A DNA stretch of 64,000 bases from Alphaproteobacteria bacterium (GTDB lineage: Bacteria > Pseudomonadota > Alphaproteobacteria > Geminicoccales > Geminicoccaceae). Location of the stretch: assembly GCA_026990035.1 (NCBI GenBank), contig JALSIM010000026.1:1-64000 (forward strand), written 5' to 3'. The notes beneath the pieces were generated by a model that saw nothing but the letters and a program-made list of their open reading frames with translations, did no database searches and was not told the DNA's origin. Both the position numbers and the translations under genes were made by a program. This document shows positions 44,169 through 51,678 of the stretch, piece by piece (the first letter of the stretch is position 1; each line of letters starts with the position of its first letter).

Positions 44169-44184
44169 GTTAACCTCCGCTTAA
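44169..44184 (-). promoter_or_regulatory. CtrA-type box TTAA-N7-TTAAC
   Basis: On the minus strand the sequence is TTAAGCGGAGGTTAAC, an exact match to TTAA-N7-TTAAC. It differs from the box at 3842 at only three spacer positions. It lies between tRNA-His (leftward) and the exported protein gene at 44233 (rightward). CtrA binding is inferred. Confidence 0.5.
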
Positions 44185-44232
44185 GGAACGGCTGGCAGTC
44201 TGTCGCCGCCAGTCGACATCCCGGAAGCCGAG

Positions 44233-44715
44233 ATGGCCGCCTTTCCGCCCTTCCTCGCACTCGTCCTGTGGCTGCTCGCGATCCCCTCGGCCGTCGCCGC
44301 CCCGCCGCTGCCTGCGGCCCTGCTGCTGGGGCTGGAGCGGGATCTCGGCGGCGCCCTGGCCCAGCTCGAAGCCACGCGCGAGACGGCGGTCGCACCTCCC
44401 GGCGGGGAGGTGCCGGCGAAGCTCCTGGGCATCGCCGACGGGAGCGCGGCGAGCGGCCTCGCGGTCCTCGATGCGGCCGTCGCCGCGGTCCGCCGACGCC
44501 TCTATGCGCTCGACCTCGCCGTCCAGGAGCTCGGCGATCCGCAGCTCGAACAGATCCTCTTCATCATGAACCGGGAGCTCGACCGTCTGGTGACGGCGCT
44601 GGCCGAGGCGAAGAAGGTCCGGGAGGGTCCGCGGCGTTACCGGGCCCTGGACCGTGTCGAACGGGCCCTGCTCCAGCTCGACGGCGCCATCGCCGCCCTC
44701 TGGACCTTCGACTGA
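44233..44715 (+). CDS. Small exported helical protein of unknown function
   Basis: The 160-residue product has a clear signal peptide (F-L-A-L-V-L-W-L-L-A-I-P-S-A-V-A-A) and an otherwise helical sequence rich in Leu, Ala and Arg, for example L-D-A-A-V-A-A-V-R-R-R-L and M-N-R-E-L-D-R-L-V-T-A-L-A-E-A-K-K. There are no cysteines after the signal and no recognised domain. GGAAG precedes the ATG. Its 3' end is 9 bp from the convergent radical SAM gene. A CtrA-type box lies 49 bp upstream. Confidence 0.6.
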   Translation: MAAFPPFLALVLWLLAIPSAVAAPPLPAALLLGLERDLGGALAQLEATRETAVAPPGGEVPAKLLGIADGSAASGLAVLDAAVAAVRRRLYALDLAVQELGDPQLEQILFIMNRELDRLVTALAEAKKVREGPRRYRALDRVERALLQLDGAIAALWTFD

Positions 44716-44724
44716 AGGGGCACG

Positions 44725-45981
44725 TCACCCCGGCCGGGTCCGGCGTTCGAAGGTCACCTCCTCGAAGTGCAGGCCGAGTTTCCGGGCCCGCGCACGGGCG
44801 GCATCGAGCTCCCGCGCCCCGGGGCGGCGGGCGATCCCGCGGTAGCGTTCCAGAAAATGCGGGCTGCCCGGGTCGGCGAACATGTCGGGACGGTACTGGT
44901 CCATGATGTTGACCGGAGCCGCCGGCAGATGCCGGGCCAGCCATTCGAGAACCGGCCCGGTGCAGCAATCGACATGGTTCGGCATCACCAGATGGCGGAC
45001 CAGCACATCCTCCTCCCATTCCGCGAGGAGTTCGAGGCAACCGGTCACGGTCTCGAAATAGCGCGGCGTGCGGGCGAGGGTGACGGCGCAGCGCCCCGGA
45101 CCGAACTTGAAATCGGGAAGCCAGACGTCGACGAGAATGCGCAGCAGACGCATCACCGGCTCGCCGAGATACATGTTGCTGTTCCAGAGGACGGGGGCGT
45201 TGAAACCGCCCGCGTAGAGGCCCACCGGCCGGTCCGGCGGCGGTGTCACCGGATCGAAGATCCGTCGGCGCCGCAGGGCCTCCCCCCGATCCCCGGGCAC
45301 GAAGCCGGCGGCCAGCAGGGCGATGGCCCCGGTGATGCGATGGAGATGGACGGCCGGTTCACCGCCGACGAAGTTGATGTTGTGGCAGCCGCGCCTTCTC
45401 AAAAGCCAAACGAGGGTGGCGAGGTCCTCGTCGTCCACCGGCTCCCCGTTGTCGCGGTCGGTGCTGATGTCGCCGTTCTGGCAGAAGGCGCAGCGCATGT
45501 TGCAGGAGGTGAAGAAGATGGTCCCCGAACCGCGGAGGCCACGGAATACGAGTTCCTCGCCGAGATGGGGAAAGGCGCAGGCGACCCGGCTTTCGGCCGC
45601 CAGCCTGCAGGCTCCGGGCCGCCCCGGCCGGGTCCGGTCGATTCCGCATTCCCAGCGACAGAAGGTGCAGCGGGCGAGCATTCGCGTGGCGAGGGCGTGG
45701 CAGAGGTCGAGAAGACTGGGCGCGACCCGCGGACCGAGGTCCACCCCTTCCTCGCGAATCGCCCGCCAGCGTTCGAGAAACGCCGGCGTCGCCCGTTCGA
45801 GAACGGGCCACAGGGCGGCCTCCTCCGCTCCTTCCGGCGCGATATCGACGGGAATCGTGGCGGCGATCCGGAATTTCGCGGGCCGCCGGTCGGTGGCCAC
45901 CGCCCGATACCAGGAGAGGGCCCGCGCCACCGCTTCGTCCCGCCAGACGCGGAGCCGATCGAAATCCGTCCGCCCGTCCAT
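44725..45981 (-). CDS. Radical SAM protein of the PflA-like COG1313 group
   Basis: The protein has 418 residues from the ATG at 45981; an ATG at 46005 adds 8 residues but has no ribosome binding site. The SAM cluster motif is S-C-N-M-R-C-A-F-C-Q-N-G-D-I-S. Before it, C-T-F-C-R-W-E-C-G-I-D-R with a later G-A-C may bind a second metal centre, as in COG1313 proteins. N-I-N-F-V-G-G-E-P-A-V-H and V-W-L-P-D-F-K-F-G-P follow. The reaction is unknown; the family resembles pyruvate formate-lyase activases. It is 27 bp downstream of the DUF6285-like gene. Confidence 0.82.
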   Translation of the reverse strand: MDGRTDFDRLRVWRDEAVARALSWYRAVATDRRPAKFRIAATIPVDIAPEGAEEAALWPVLERATPAFLERWRAIREEGVDLGPRVAPSLLDLCHALATRMLARCTFCRWECGIDRTRPGRPGACRLAAESRVACAFPHLGEELVFRGLRGSGTIFFTSCNMRCAFCQNGDISTDRDNGEPVDDEDLATLVWLLRRRGCHNINFVGGEPAVHLHRITGAIALLAAGFVPGDRGEALRRRRIFDPVTPPPDRPVGLYAGGFNAPVLWNSNMYLGEPVMRLLRILVDVWLPDFKFGPGRCAVTLARTPRYFETVTGCLELLAEWEEDVLVRHLVMPNHVDCCTGPVLEWLARHLPAAPVNIMDQYRPDMFADPGSPHFLERYRGIARRPGARELDAARARARKLGLHFEEVTFERRTRPG

Positions 45982-46008
45982 CAGGCGCCCCCGTTTCCGG
46001 GGCATGAT

Positions 46009-46413
46009 CTAGGGTGCGATCGCCCCGCGACCAGACGTCTCGCCGCCCGGAGCCCGGAGCCGCGCGGGATCGGCGATGGCGAGCCGCGCTCGGATGCGGA
46101 CTTCGAGTGCCTGCTTCAGCCGGACTTCCGGCTCCCCGTCGAAGAGACCGCGCCGGATGTCCCGGGCGAGGCGCCGGCGCAACGCCTCCAGCGGCAGCTC
46201 GCCGATTTCGGATCCGTAGAGGCCGGCCAGCGCCCGGCGTTCGGCTTCCGTCGTCTCCTCGCCACGCTCCAGCACCCGGGCGGCGATCGCCATGCAGTTG
46301 GCGATCATCGCCGCCAGATAGCGATCCTCGCCGGCGAGCCCGGGCATCAGCCGCTGCCGCAGCTCGTCGCGCGCGGTCCCCAACAGCGCCGCCGTCTCCT
46401 CCCGTTCGCTCAT
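46009..46413 (-). CDS. DUF6285-like protein
   Basis: The 134-residue helical protein begins L-L-G-T-A-R-D-E-L-R-Q-R-L-M-P and contains R-Y-L-A-A-M-I-A-N-C-M-A-I-A-A-R. It matches the small family that regularly follows an aminoglycoside-phosphotransferase-like gene in acyl-CoA dehydrogenase operons. Function unknown. Its start overlaps the upstream phosphotransferase stop as ATGA, so the two are probably made together. Confidence 0.72.
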   Translation of the reverse strand: MSEREETAALLGTARDELRQRLMPGLAGEDRYLAAMIANCMAIAARVLERGEETTEAERRALAGLYGSEIGELPLEALRRRLARDIRRGLFDGEPEVRLKQALEVRIRARLAIADPARLRAPGGETSGRGAIAP

Positions 46414-47429
46414 TCCCCTTCGAGCCTCGTCAGATACGCCAGGAGATCCTGCTCGAGACCGGGCAGGAGATGGGCGGTGAGGGCCAGCTCGAGCGAGCTT
46501 TCGGCCCCCGAGCGATGGCGCTGCGCCTGGAGCAGGGCGATCACCGCCCAGCGCAGGGTGGCCATGGCCTCCCAGTAGAGCAGCCGCTCGCGATCCACCC
46601 GCCGGCCGCTCGCCTCCTCGTAGGCCCGCAGGAAGACCTCTCTGTCGCCGATGCCGCCGGCCTCGCGTTCGATCGCACCGAAGCGCCAGCAGCGGGCGCA
46701 GAACCAGCCCAGATCCTCGAGGGGATCGGACCAGGAGGCGAATTCCCAGTCGAGAAGGGCCACCAGCCGCCCCTCCTCGACCAGGAAGTTGCCGGTACGA
46801 AAATCGCCGTGGACGAGTACCAGCTCGGCGCTCTCGGGCGCCGTCCGCTCCAGACGCCGCAGCGCGTATTCGAGCACCGGCTCGGCGGCGTCTATCGAAT
46901 CGAGATAGCCGCGATATTCGCGGATCCGCCGCGGGGCCGCCTCTTCGGGGACCGACAGGAAATCGAGCTCCGGGCGTGGCGGTCGGATGGTGTGGATCAG
47001 GGCGAGCTGCCGGGCGAGTTCCGCCAGCAGCAGATCGCCGTGCTCGCGCACCAGCGGATCGCGCACGATCCGGATCCCCCGGGCTTCGCCGGGGAGGTGC
47101 CGCATCACGTAGAAGGGCCGGCCGATGGGCCCGGGGTCGGGACAGCGGGCGATCGGTTCGGGCACCTTCACACCCGCCCGCCAGGCCAGCTCGAGGATCC
47201 GGAACTCCTCGATGCGACCATGGCTCGGCGCGATTCGCGAGGGGGCGTCGGTCCGCAGCACGAGACGCCGGGTGCCGTCCAGCCGACCGCCGGAAAAACG
47301 GACTTCCAGGGCCCGGTTCTCCTGGATGGCACCGCCGCCGAGCCGGGTGACCTCCAGGAGTTCGGCCGCCTCGGCTCCGGTCGCTTCCGCCAGGAAGGCG
47401 GCGAGAGCGCGCCGCTGCGCCTCGATCAT
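46410..47429 (-). CDS. Phosphotransferase family protein (APH/choline-kinase fold)
   Basis: This 339-residue kinase-like protein has the catalytic loop L-V-H-G-D-F-R-T-G-N-F-L and the metal-binding L-L-D-W-E-F-A-S-W-S-D-P-L-E-D-L-G-W. The N-terminal lobe contains A-I-Q-E-N and L-V-L-R-T-D. This is the ACAD10/11-like group linked to hydroxyacyl-CoA metabolism in several organisms, not an antibiotic resistance enzyme. It lies 4 bp after the NIPSNAP gene. Confidence 0.85.
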   Translation of the reverse strand: MIEAQRRALAAFLAEATGAEAAELLEVTRLGGGAIQENRALEVRFSGGRLDGTRRLVLRTDAPSRIAPSHGRIEEFRILELAWRAGVKVPEPIARCPDPGPIGRPFYVMRHLPGEARGIRIVRDPLVREHGDLLLAELARQLALIHTIRPPRPELDFLSVPEEAAPRRIREYRGYLDSIDAAEPVLEYALRRLERTAPESAELVLVHGDFRTGNFLVEEGRLVALLDWEFASWSDPLEDLGWFCARCWRFGAIEREAGGIGDREVFLRAYEEASGRRVDRERLLYWEAMATLRWAVIALLQAQRHRSGAESSLELALTAHLLPGLEQDLLAYLTRLEGE

Positions 47430-47433
47430 CCTT

Positions 47434-47748
47434 TCACCGTCCCATGAACGGGGCCGGATGCAGGATCTTGTTTTCCATCTGGACGATCATCTTCGAGGCC
47501 TCGGCGATGAAGGCCTGCCAGTCGGGGTCGGCCTGGAGCGCCGCCCGCCGCCGCGCCCGATCGGCGAGATCCTCGTAGGCCCAGAGATGGACGATCTGGT
47601 TGAGAGGGCCGATGTCCATGGAGACGTACCAGCCGAGGGGCTGCCCGAGGTGCCGGCTCTGCACCGGCAAGCCCTTCTCCCGGTAGAGCTCCACATAGTC
47701 TTTGATGGTTCCCGGTCTCAGGGTGTAGGTCCTGTGATCGACGATCAT
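47434..47748 (-). CDS. NIPSNAP-family protein
   Basis: The 104-residue protein begins M-I-V-D-H-R-T-Y-T-L-R-P-G-T and contains Q-I-V-H-L-W-A-Y-E-D-L-A-D-R, the NIPSNAP ferredoxin-like dimer fold. Such proteins are common beside phosphotransferase and acyl-CoA genes, with no settled function. The ATG at 47748 follows AAAGGGGGAGAG. The frame is open further upstream but without similarity. It is the first gene of a four-gene minus-strand operon. Confidence 0.85.
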   Translation of the reverse strand: MIVDHRTYTLRPGTIKDYVELYREKGLPVQSRHLGQPLGWYVSMDIGPLNQIVHLWAYEDLADRARRRAALQADPDWQAFIAEASKMIVQMENKILHPAPFMGR

Positions 47749-47889
47749 CTCTCCCCCTTTCCCGCACCGGGCTGGCAGGAACGCAGATGCCCCGCCGTCC
47801 GATGCGACCCGCAGCGGGCTCTGGCTATGAGGCCGGCGCCCGTGCGTCAAGGCGCCGTCCCGCACCTGTCGCGTGCCATCCCCGCCCCC

Positions 47890-49293
47890 TCAGCCGGCGC
47901 AGCAGGAAAGCCCGGAGAGATCCCTGTCGAAGCTCTGCGCCGCCAGCTTGAGCGCTTCCACCGTGGTCAGATAGGGAAAGATCGTCTCGCCGAGCTGGCG
48001 GACCGTCAGGCCCTGCCGCAGCGCCAGTAGCGCCGTCTGGATGCCGTCGGCACCCTCCGGAGCGAGGATGTGGGCGCCCAGCAGGCGTCCGCTTTCGCGC
48101 TCTGCCACCAGCTTGACCAGGCCGCGGGTATCCCGGGCCGCCAGGGCGCGGGGAACCCGATCGAGCGGCAGCAGCGAAGTGGTAACCGCGATGCCCCTGT
48201 CGCGGGCGACGGCTTCGGTGAGCCCGACGCTGGCCAGCTGCGGGTCGCTGAACACCACCGCCGGCACCGCGCTGTCGTCGTAGCTGTGGAGATCGCCCTC
48301 GAGCGCGTTGCGGGCGGCGATCTTCCCGCCATGCGCGGCCATGTAGACGAACATGTGGCGGCCGGTGACATCGCCCGCGGCGTAGACGCCCGTACGCGAG
48401 GTACGCATACGGGCATCGACGGCGATGGCACCATGCGCGCCGAGGGCGATGCCCATGTCCTCGAGACCGAGATCCTCGGTGTTGGGACGGCGTCCGGTCG
48501 CCAGCAGCAGACGTTCTGCGGAAAGCTCGAGCGGGATCCCGTCGCGCCCCACCGAAAGGACGATCCGTCCCGCTACCCGCCGCACTTCCCGATAACGCAG
48601 CCCGGACAGGACGCGGATGCCCTCCTCCTCGAAAAAGCGGGTCAGGCTCTCCGAGATCTCGGGCTCGGCCTCGGGCAACAGGCGCCGGCGGCACACCAGG
48701 GTGACCTCCACCCCGAAGCGGGCGAAGGTCTGGGCCAGCTCGACACCGATATAGCCGGCACCGACGACGATCATGGATGCGGGCAGCGTCTCCTGGTCCA
48801 GCGCCGCCGTGCTGTCCATCCAGGGAACCGCGTCCAGTCCGGGGATCCCGGGCACCGCGGGACGGCTGCCGGTGGTGATGACGATCCGCCCGGCCCGTAC
48901 CAGGGCATCGCCGACCCTCGCCCCCTCGGCGGTGAGACGGGCGCGGCCGGGCAGACAGGTGATCCGTGGATACCGGCGCAGCAGATCCTCGTACCTTTCC
49001 TTGCGGAGAGCGGCCACCAGCGCATTCTTCTGCTGGCGCAGAGCCGCCCAGTCGACCAGCTCCAGATGCCCCCGGATACCGGCGAAGCGCTTCGCGGCGA
49101 CCCCGGCGTGGACCGCCTCGGCGGCCCGGATCAGCGTCTTGGAGGGCACGCAACCGACATTGACGCAGGTGCCGCCGAGGGTGCCCCAGCCGACCAGCAC
49201 CACCGAAGCGCCCTGCTCGGCGGCGGTGATGGCCGCCGAGAAGCCGGCCGAGCCGGCGCCGATGACGAGGAGATCGGCTTCGAACACGGTCAT
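47890..49293 (-). CDS. merA: Mercuric reductase
   Basis: MerA is an FAD/NADPH enzyme that reduces Hg2+ to Hg0. The 467-residue protein has the FAD motif V-I-G-A-G-S-A-G-F-S-A, the redox disulfide G-T-C-V-N-V-G-C-V-P-S-K (Cys43, Cys48), the NADPH motif V-V-G-A-G-Y-I-G-V-E-L-A and, decisively, the C-terminal Cys464-Cys465 pair (G-L-S-C-C-A-G) that receives mercury. F-P-Y-L-T-T-V-E-A-L-K-L-A matches the MerA interface. It lacks a fused N-terminal HMA domain, but an HMA-like protein is encoded just upstream with ATGA overlap. Confidence 0.93.
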   Translation of the reverse strand: MTVFEADLLVIGAGSAGFSAAITAAEQGASVVLVGWGTLGGTCVNVGCVPSKTLIRAAEAVHAGVAAKRFAGIRGHLELVDWAALRQQKNALVAALRKERYEDLLRRYPRITCLPGRARLTAEGARVGDALVRAGRIVITTGSRPAVPGIPGLDAVPWMDSTAALDQETLPASMIVVGAGYIGVELAQTFARFGVEVTLVCRRRLLPEAEPEISESLTRFFEEEGIRVLSGLRYREVRRVAGRIVLSVGRDGIPLELSAERLLLATGRRPNTEDLGLEDMGIALGAHGAIAVDARMRTSRTGVYAAGDVTGRHMFVYMAAHGGKIAARNALEGDLHSYDDSAVPAVVFSDPQLASVGLTEAVARDRGIAVTTSLLPLDRVPRALAARDTRGLVKLVAERESGRLLGAHILAPEGADGIQTALLALRQGLTVRQLGETIFPYLTTVEALKLAAQSFDRDLSGLSCCAG

Positions 49294-49619
49294 CGGAGGG
49301 GACGCGCCGGAAACCCCACCTCCCCGGTGGCGGCGGTCGTTCTCTCGGCTCCGGCGACCTCCTCCTCGTACCCGAGCAGGACCTCGATGGTCGTGTCGCC
49401 GAGACAGACCATCTCCGCGGCCACGGCTCCCGGAAGACGTTCGAGCACACCGCGCAGGATCCAGGGGCAGGAAGCACCATCGATGCCGTCGACCGCGAGC
49501 CGGACGGTTCGTTCCCCGGCCCGTGCCGCGTCCCCGCCGACGGCGGTCAATCCGTCCTTGCCGGCCTCCGCCGGGACACGGATTCCGGCATCGGTCGGCC
49601 TCGTCGCATCATTCTGCAC
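49290..49619 (-). CDS. HMA-like protein with a single cysteine, mer locus
   Basis: The 109-residue protein has a central heavy-metal-associated fold: V-R-L-A-V-D-G-I-D-G-A-S-C-P-W-I-L-R-G-V then E-R-L-P-G-A-V-A-A-E-M-V. The normal G-M-T-C-x-x-C site is G-I-D-G-A-S-C here, keeping only the second Cys. No signal peptide is visible, so it resembles a detached, altered NmerA domain rather than MerP. The start is a GTG with AAGGGGAG upstream. It is translationally coupled to merA. Confidence 0.65.
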   Translation of the reverse strand: MQNDATRPTDAGIRVPAEAGKDGLTAVGGDAARAGERTVRLAVDGIDGASCPWILRGVLERLPGAVAAEMVCLGDTTIEVLLGYEEEVAGAERTTAATGEVGFPARPLR

Positions 49620-49654
49620 GGGGTCTCTCCCCTTGTCCCGAGACGGCTGCGATC

Positions 49655-49690
49655 CATGGATGCATCCTGTAGCGATTACAGGATCAAGGC
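49655..49690 (-). promoter_or_regulatory. MerR-type operator and promoter
   Basis: The gap between the divergent merR and HMA-merA genes contains the dyad ATCCTGTA-N5-TACAGGAT (49664-49684). Read leftward, TTGATC forms a -35 element next to the dyad, with a 19-bp spacer to CATCCA. This has the geometry of mer promoters, in which MerR twists an overlong spacer. The -10 match is poor, so exact boundaries are uncertain. Confidence 0.55.
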
Positions 49691-49722
49691 CGAAACCGGC
49701 GCAACCGGAAAGGAGAAGGCGG

Positions 49723-50133
49723 ATGCGAAGAGGGGAGGTCGCGCGACGGGCCGAATGCCATCCGGAAACGGTGCGCTTCTACGAACGTCACGGACTGCTG
49801 CCGTCACCGCCCCGAAACGAGGCCGGGCACCGGATCTACGGCCGGGCCCATCTGCGGCGCCTGCGATTCATCGTCCGCTGCCGGGCCCTCGGCTTCGCAC
49901 TCGAGGAAATCCGCGGCCTCCTCGAACTCGTCGATCGCGGCGACTGCACCTGTGCCGAGATCCGCAGACGCACGAGCGTCCAGTTGGAGGCGGTGCAGCG
50001 CAAGATCCGGGATCTCGAGCGCATGCGTGACACGCTCGGCGATCTGATCGGGCGATGCAGCGGGGAGGAGACACCCGACTGTGCGGTACTGGAGGCGCTT
50101 TTCGAGCCCGAGATGGGACGCCGCTCCTCCTGA
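49723..50133 (+). CDS. merR: Mercury-responsive MerR regulator
   Basis: The 136-residue protein has the MerR winged helix: G-E-V-A-R-R-A-E-C-H-P-E-T-V-R-F-Y-E-R-H-G-L-L, then R-N-E-A-G-H-R-I-Y. The dimerisation helix follows. Metal-site cysteines are Cys77, Cys112 and Cys120. The 35-residue gap between the first two is the same as in Tn501 MerR (82 and 117), and the third is one residue closer. The ATG follows AAGGAGAAGGCGG. It is divergent from the HMA-merA operon it probably controls. Confidence 0.9.
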   Translation: MRRGEVARRAECHPETVRFYERHGLLPSPPRNEAGHRIYGRAHLRRLRFIVRCRALGFALEEIRGLLELVDRGDCTCAEIRRRTSVQLEAVQRKIRDLERMRDTLGDLIGRCSGEETPDCAVLEALFEPEMGRRSS

Positions 50134-50217
50134 GGCGAAGCCGCGGTCGGCCGTGAAAGGCTTGCCCGGAGGGGCGGCTGCGCTATGAGGAACCGTGTCA
50201 CGAGACCGGAGGGACCC

Positions 50218-51006
50218 ATGCCACCGGCCACGACCCGGCGCCGTCTGCTGCTGGCGGCTTCGGGTGTTCTGCTGGCGCCCCCGGCCAGGGCGGCCACCAC
50301 GCCGATCGTGGCCGCGGCGTCGGTTCTGCAGTTCGCCTTGCCGGAGATCGCCGACCGGTTCCGGCGCGCGGGCGGACCACGGATCCGATTGGTCTTCGGT
50401 TCTTCCGGCAATTTCTATCGCCAGATCCTGCAGGGTGCTCCCTACGCCCTGTTTCTTTCCGCCGACGAGGACTACGTGCTGCGCCTCGCCGAACGCCGTC
50501 GGGCGCCGGATCCCGGGGTGATCTATGCCGTCGGCCGGATCGTGCTGTTCGCACCGAAGGGCTCGCCGCTCGAGGTCGATGCCGAGCTCGACGGTCTCGA
50601 GCGGGCGCTACGCCGGGGCGAGATCCGCCGTTTCGCGATCGCCAATCCGGAGCACGCCCCGTACGGAAAACGGGCCGAGGAAGCGCTGCGTCACCGCCGT
50701 CTGTGGGATCTCCTGCGGCCCCGCCTGGTGCTCGGGGAAAACGTGGCCCAGGCCGCCCAGTTCGCCGTTTCGGGCTCGGCCCAGGGCGGAATCCTCGCCC
50801 GCGCCCTGGCCGCGGCACCGACATTGCGCGATCGCGGACGCTACGCCCCGATCCCGAGCCGATGGCACGCCCCCCTGCGTCAGCGGATGGTCCTGCTGCG
50901 CCCCGAAGACGAGACCGCGCGTCGCTTTTTCGCCCATCTGCGCAGCCCCGACTCGGCCGATCTGCTGCGCCGCCACGGCTTGGACCCACCGGACCGGAGC
51001 GGCTGA
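50218..51006 (+). CDS. modA: Molybdate ABC transporter substrate-binding protein
   Basis: ModA is the periplasmic molybdate/tungstate receptor. The 262-residue product has a signal with R-R-R-L-L-L-A-A-S and cleavage near A-R-A. It then shows the family segments A-A-A-S-V-L-Q-F-A-L, F-G-S-S-G-N-F-Y-R-Q-I and G-A-P-Y-A-L-F-L-S-A-D, followed later by G-E-N-V-A-Q-A-A-Q-F. The ATG follows GGAGGGACCC. It is the first gene of modABC. Confidence 0.9.
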   Translation: MPPATTRRRLLLAASGVLLAPPARAATTPIVAAASVLQFALPEIADRFRRAGGPRIRLVFGSSGNFYRQILQGAPYALFLSADEDYVLRLAERRRAPDPGVIYAVGRIVLFAPKGSPLEVDAELDGLERALRRGEIRRFAIANPEHAPYGKRAEEALRHRRLWDLLRPRLVLGENVAQAAQFAVSGSAQGGILARALAAAPTLRDRGRYAPIPSRWHAPLRQRMVLLRPEDETARRFFAHLRSPDSADLLRRHGLDPPDRSG

Positions 51007-51012
51007 ACCGCC

Positions 51013-51678
51013 ATGGACTGGGAGGCGCTCCGCCTCTCCCTGGAGCTCGCGCTCTGGACCTGCCTGCTGCTCCTGCCGGCGGGTACGCTGCTGGCCCGGG
51101 CACTGCGTTCGCTCCGCCCGGGACCACGGCGGCTGATCGGCGCCCTGGTGGCGCTGCCGCTGGTCCTGCCGCCGACGGTTCTCGGCTACTATCTGCTGGT
51201 GCTCATGGGGCGGGCCTCACCCCTCGGTGGGCTCTACGAGAAGCTGACCGGTGGCAGCCTCGTGTTCAGCTTCGAGGGTCTGGTGGCGGCCTCCCTCGTC
51301 TTCAACCTTCCGTTCGCCGTCCAGCCGCTGGAGCGGGCGTTCGCCGCCATTCCCCGCAATCTGCGGGAAGCCGCCGCGGTCAGCGGCCTGTCGCCGGTGG
51401 CCATCTTCTTCAGGATCGAGCTGCCGCTGGCTTGGCCGGGCGTGCTGGCCGCCTTCGCCCTCGTCTTCGCCCACACCCTCGGCGAGTTCGGGGTGGTGTT
51501 GATGGTGGGCGGAGCCATCCCGGGAGAAACCCGGACCATCGCCATCGCCATCTACGATCGTGTCCAGGCGCTCGACGAGGCCGCGGCGGGGATCATGTCG
51601 GCGAGCCTGCTGGCGATCTCCTTCGCCACCATCGCCCTCGTCTATCTGTTCGAGCCGGGTCGGCGCCGCGATGGCTGA
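51013..51678 (+). CDS. modB: Molybdate ABC transporter permease
   Basis: This 221-residue inner-membrane permease has about five helices. The EAA loop reads N-L-R-E-A-A-A-V-S-G-L-S-P-V-A-I-F-F-R-I, and L-P-L-V-L-P-P-T-V-L-G-Y-Y-L-L-V is typical of ModB. T-L-G-E-F-G-V-V-L-M-V-G-G-x-I-P-G-x-T-R-T-I is the strongest family mark. It ends 8 bp inside modC. Confidence 0.94.
   Translation: MDWEALRLSLELALWTCLLLLPAGTLLARALRSLRPGPRRLIGALVALPLVLPPTVLGYYLLVLMGRASPLGGLYEKLTGGSLVFSFEGLVAASLVFNLPFAVQPLERAFAAIPRNLREAAAVSGLSPVAIFFRIELPLAWPGVLAAFALVFAHTLGEFGVVLMVGGAIPGETRTIAIAIYDRVQALDEAAAGIMSASLLAISFATIALVYLFEPGRRRDG

Noticed and set aside
46410-47429. Aminoglycoside resistance kinase
   Set aside because: The fold matches, but the operon context (NIPSNAP, DUF6285-like) and sequence fit the ACAD10/11-like metabolic group.
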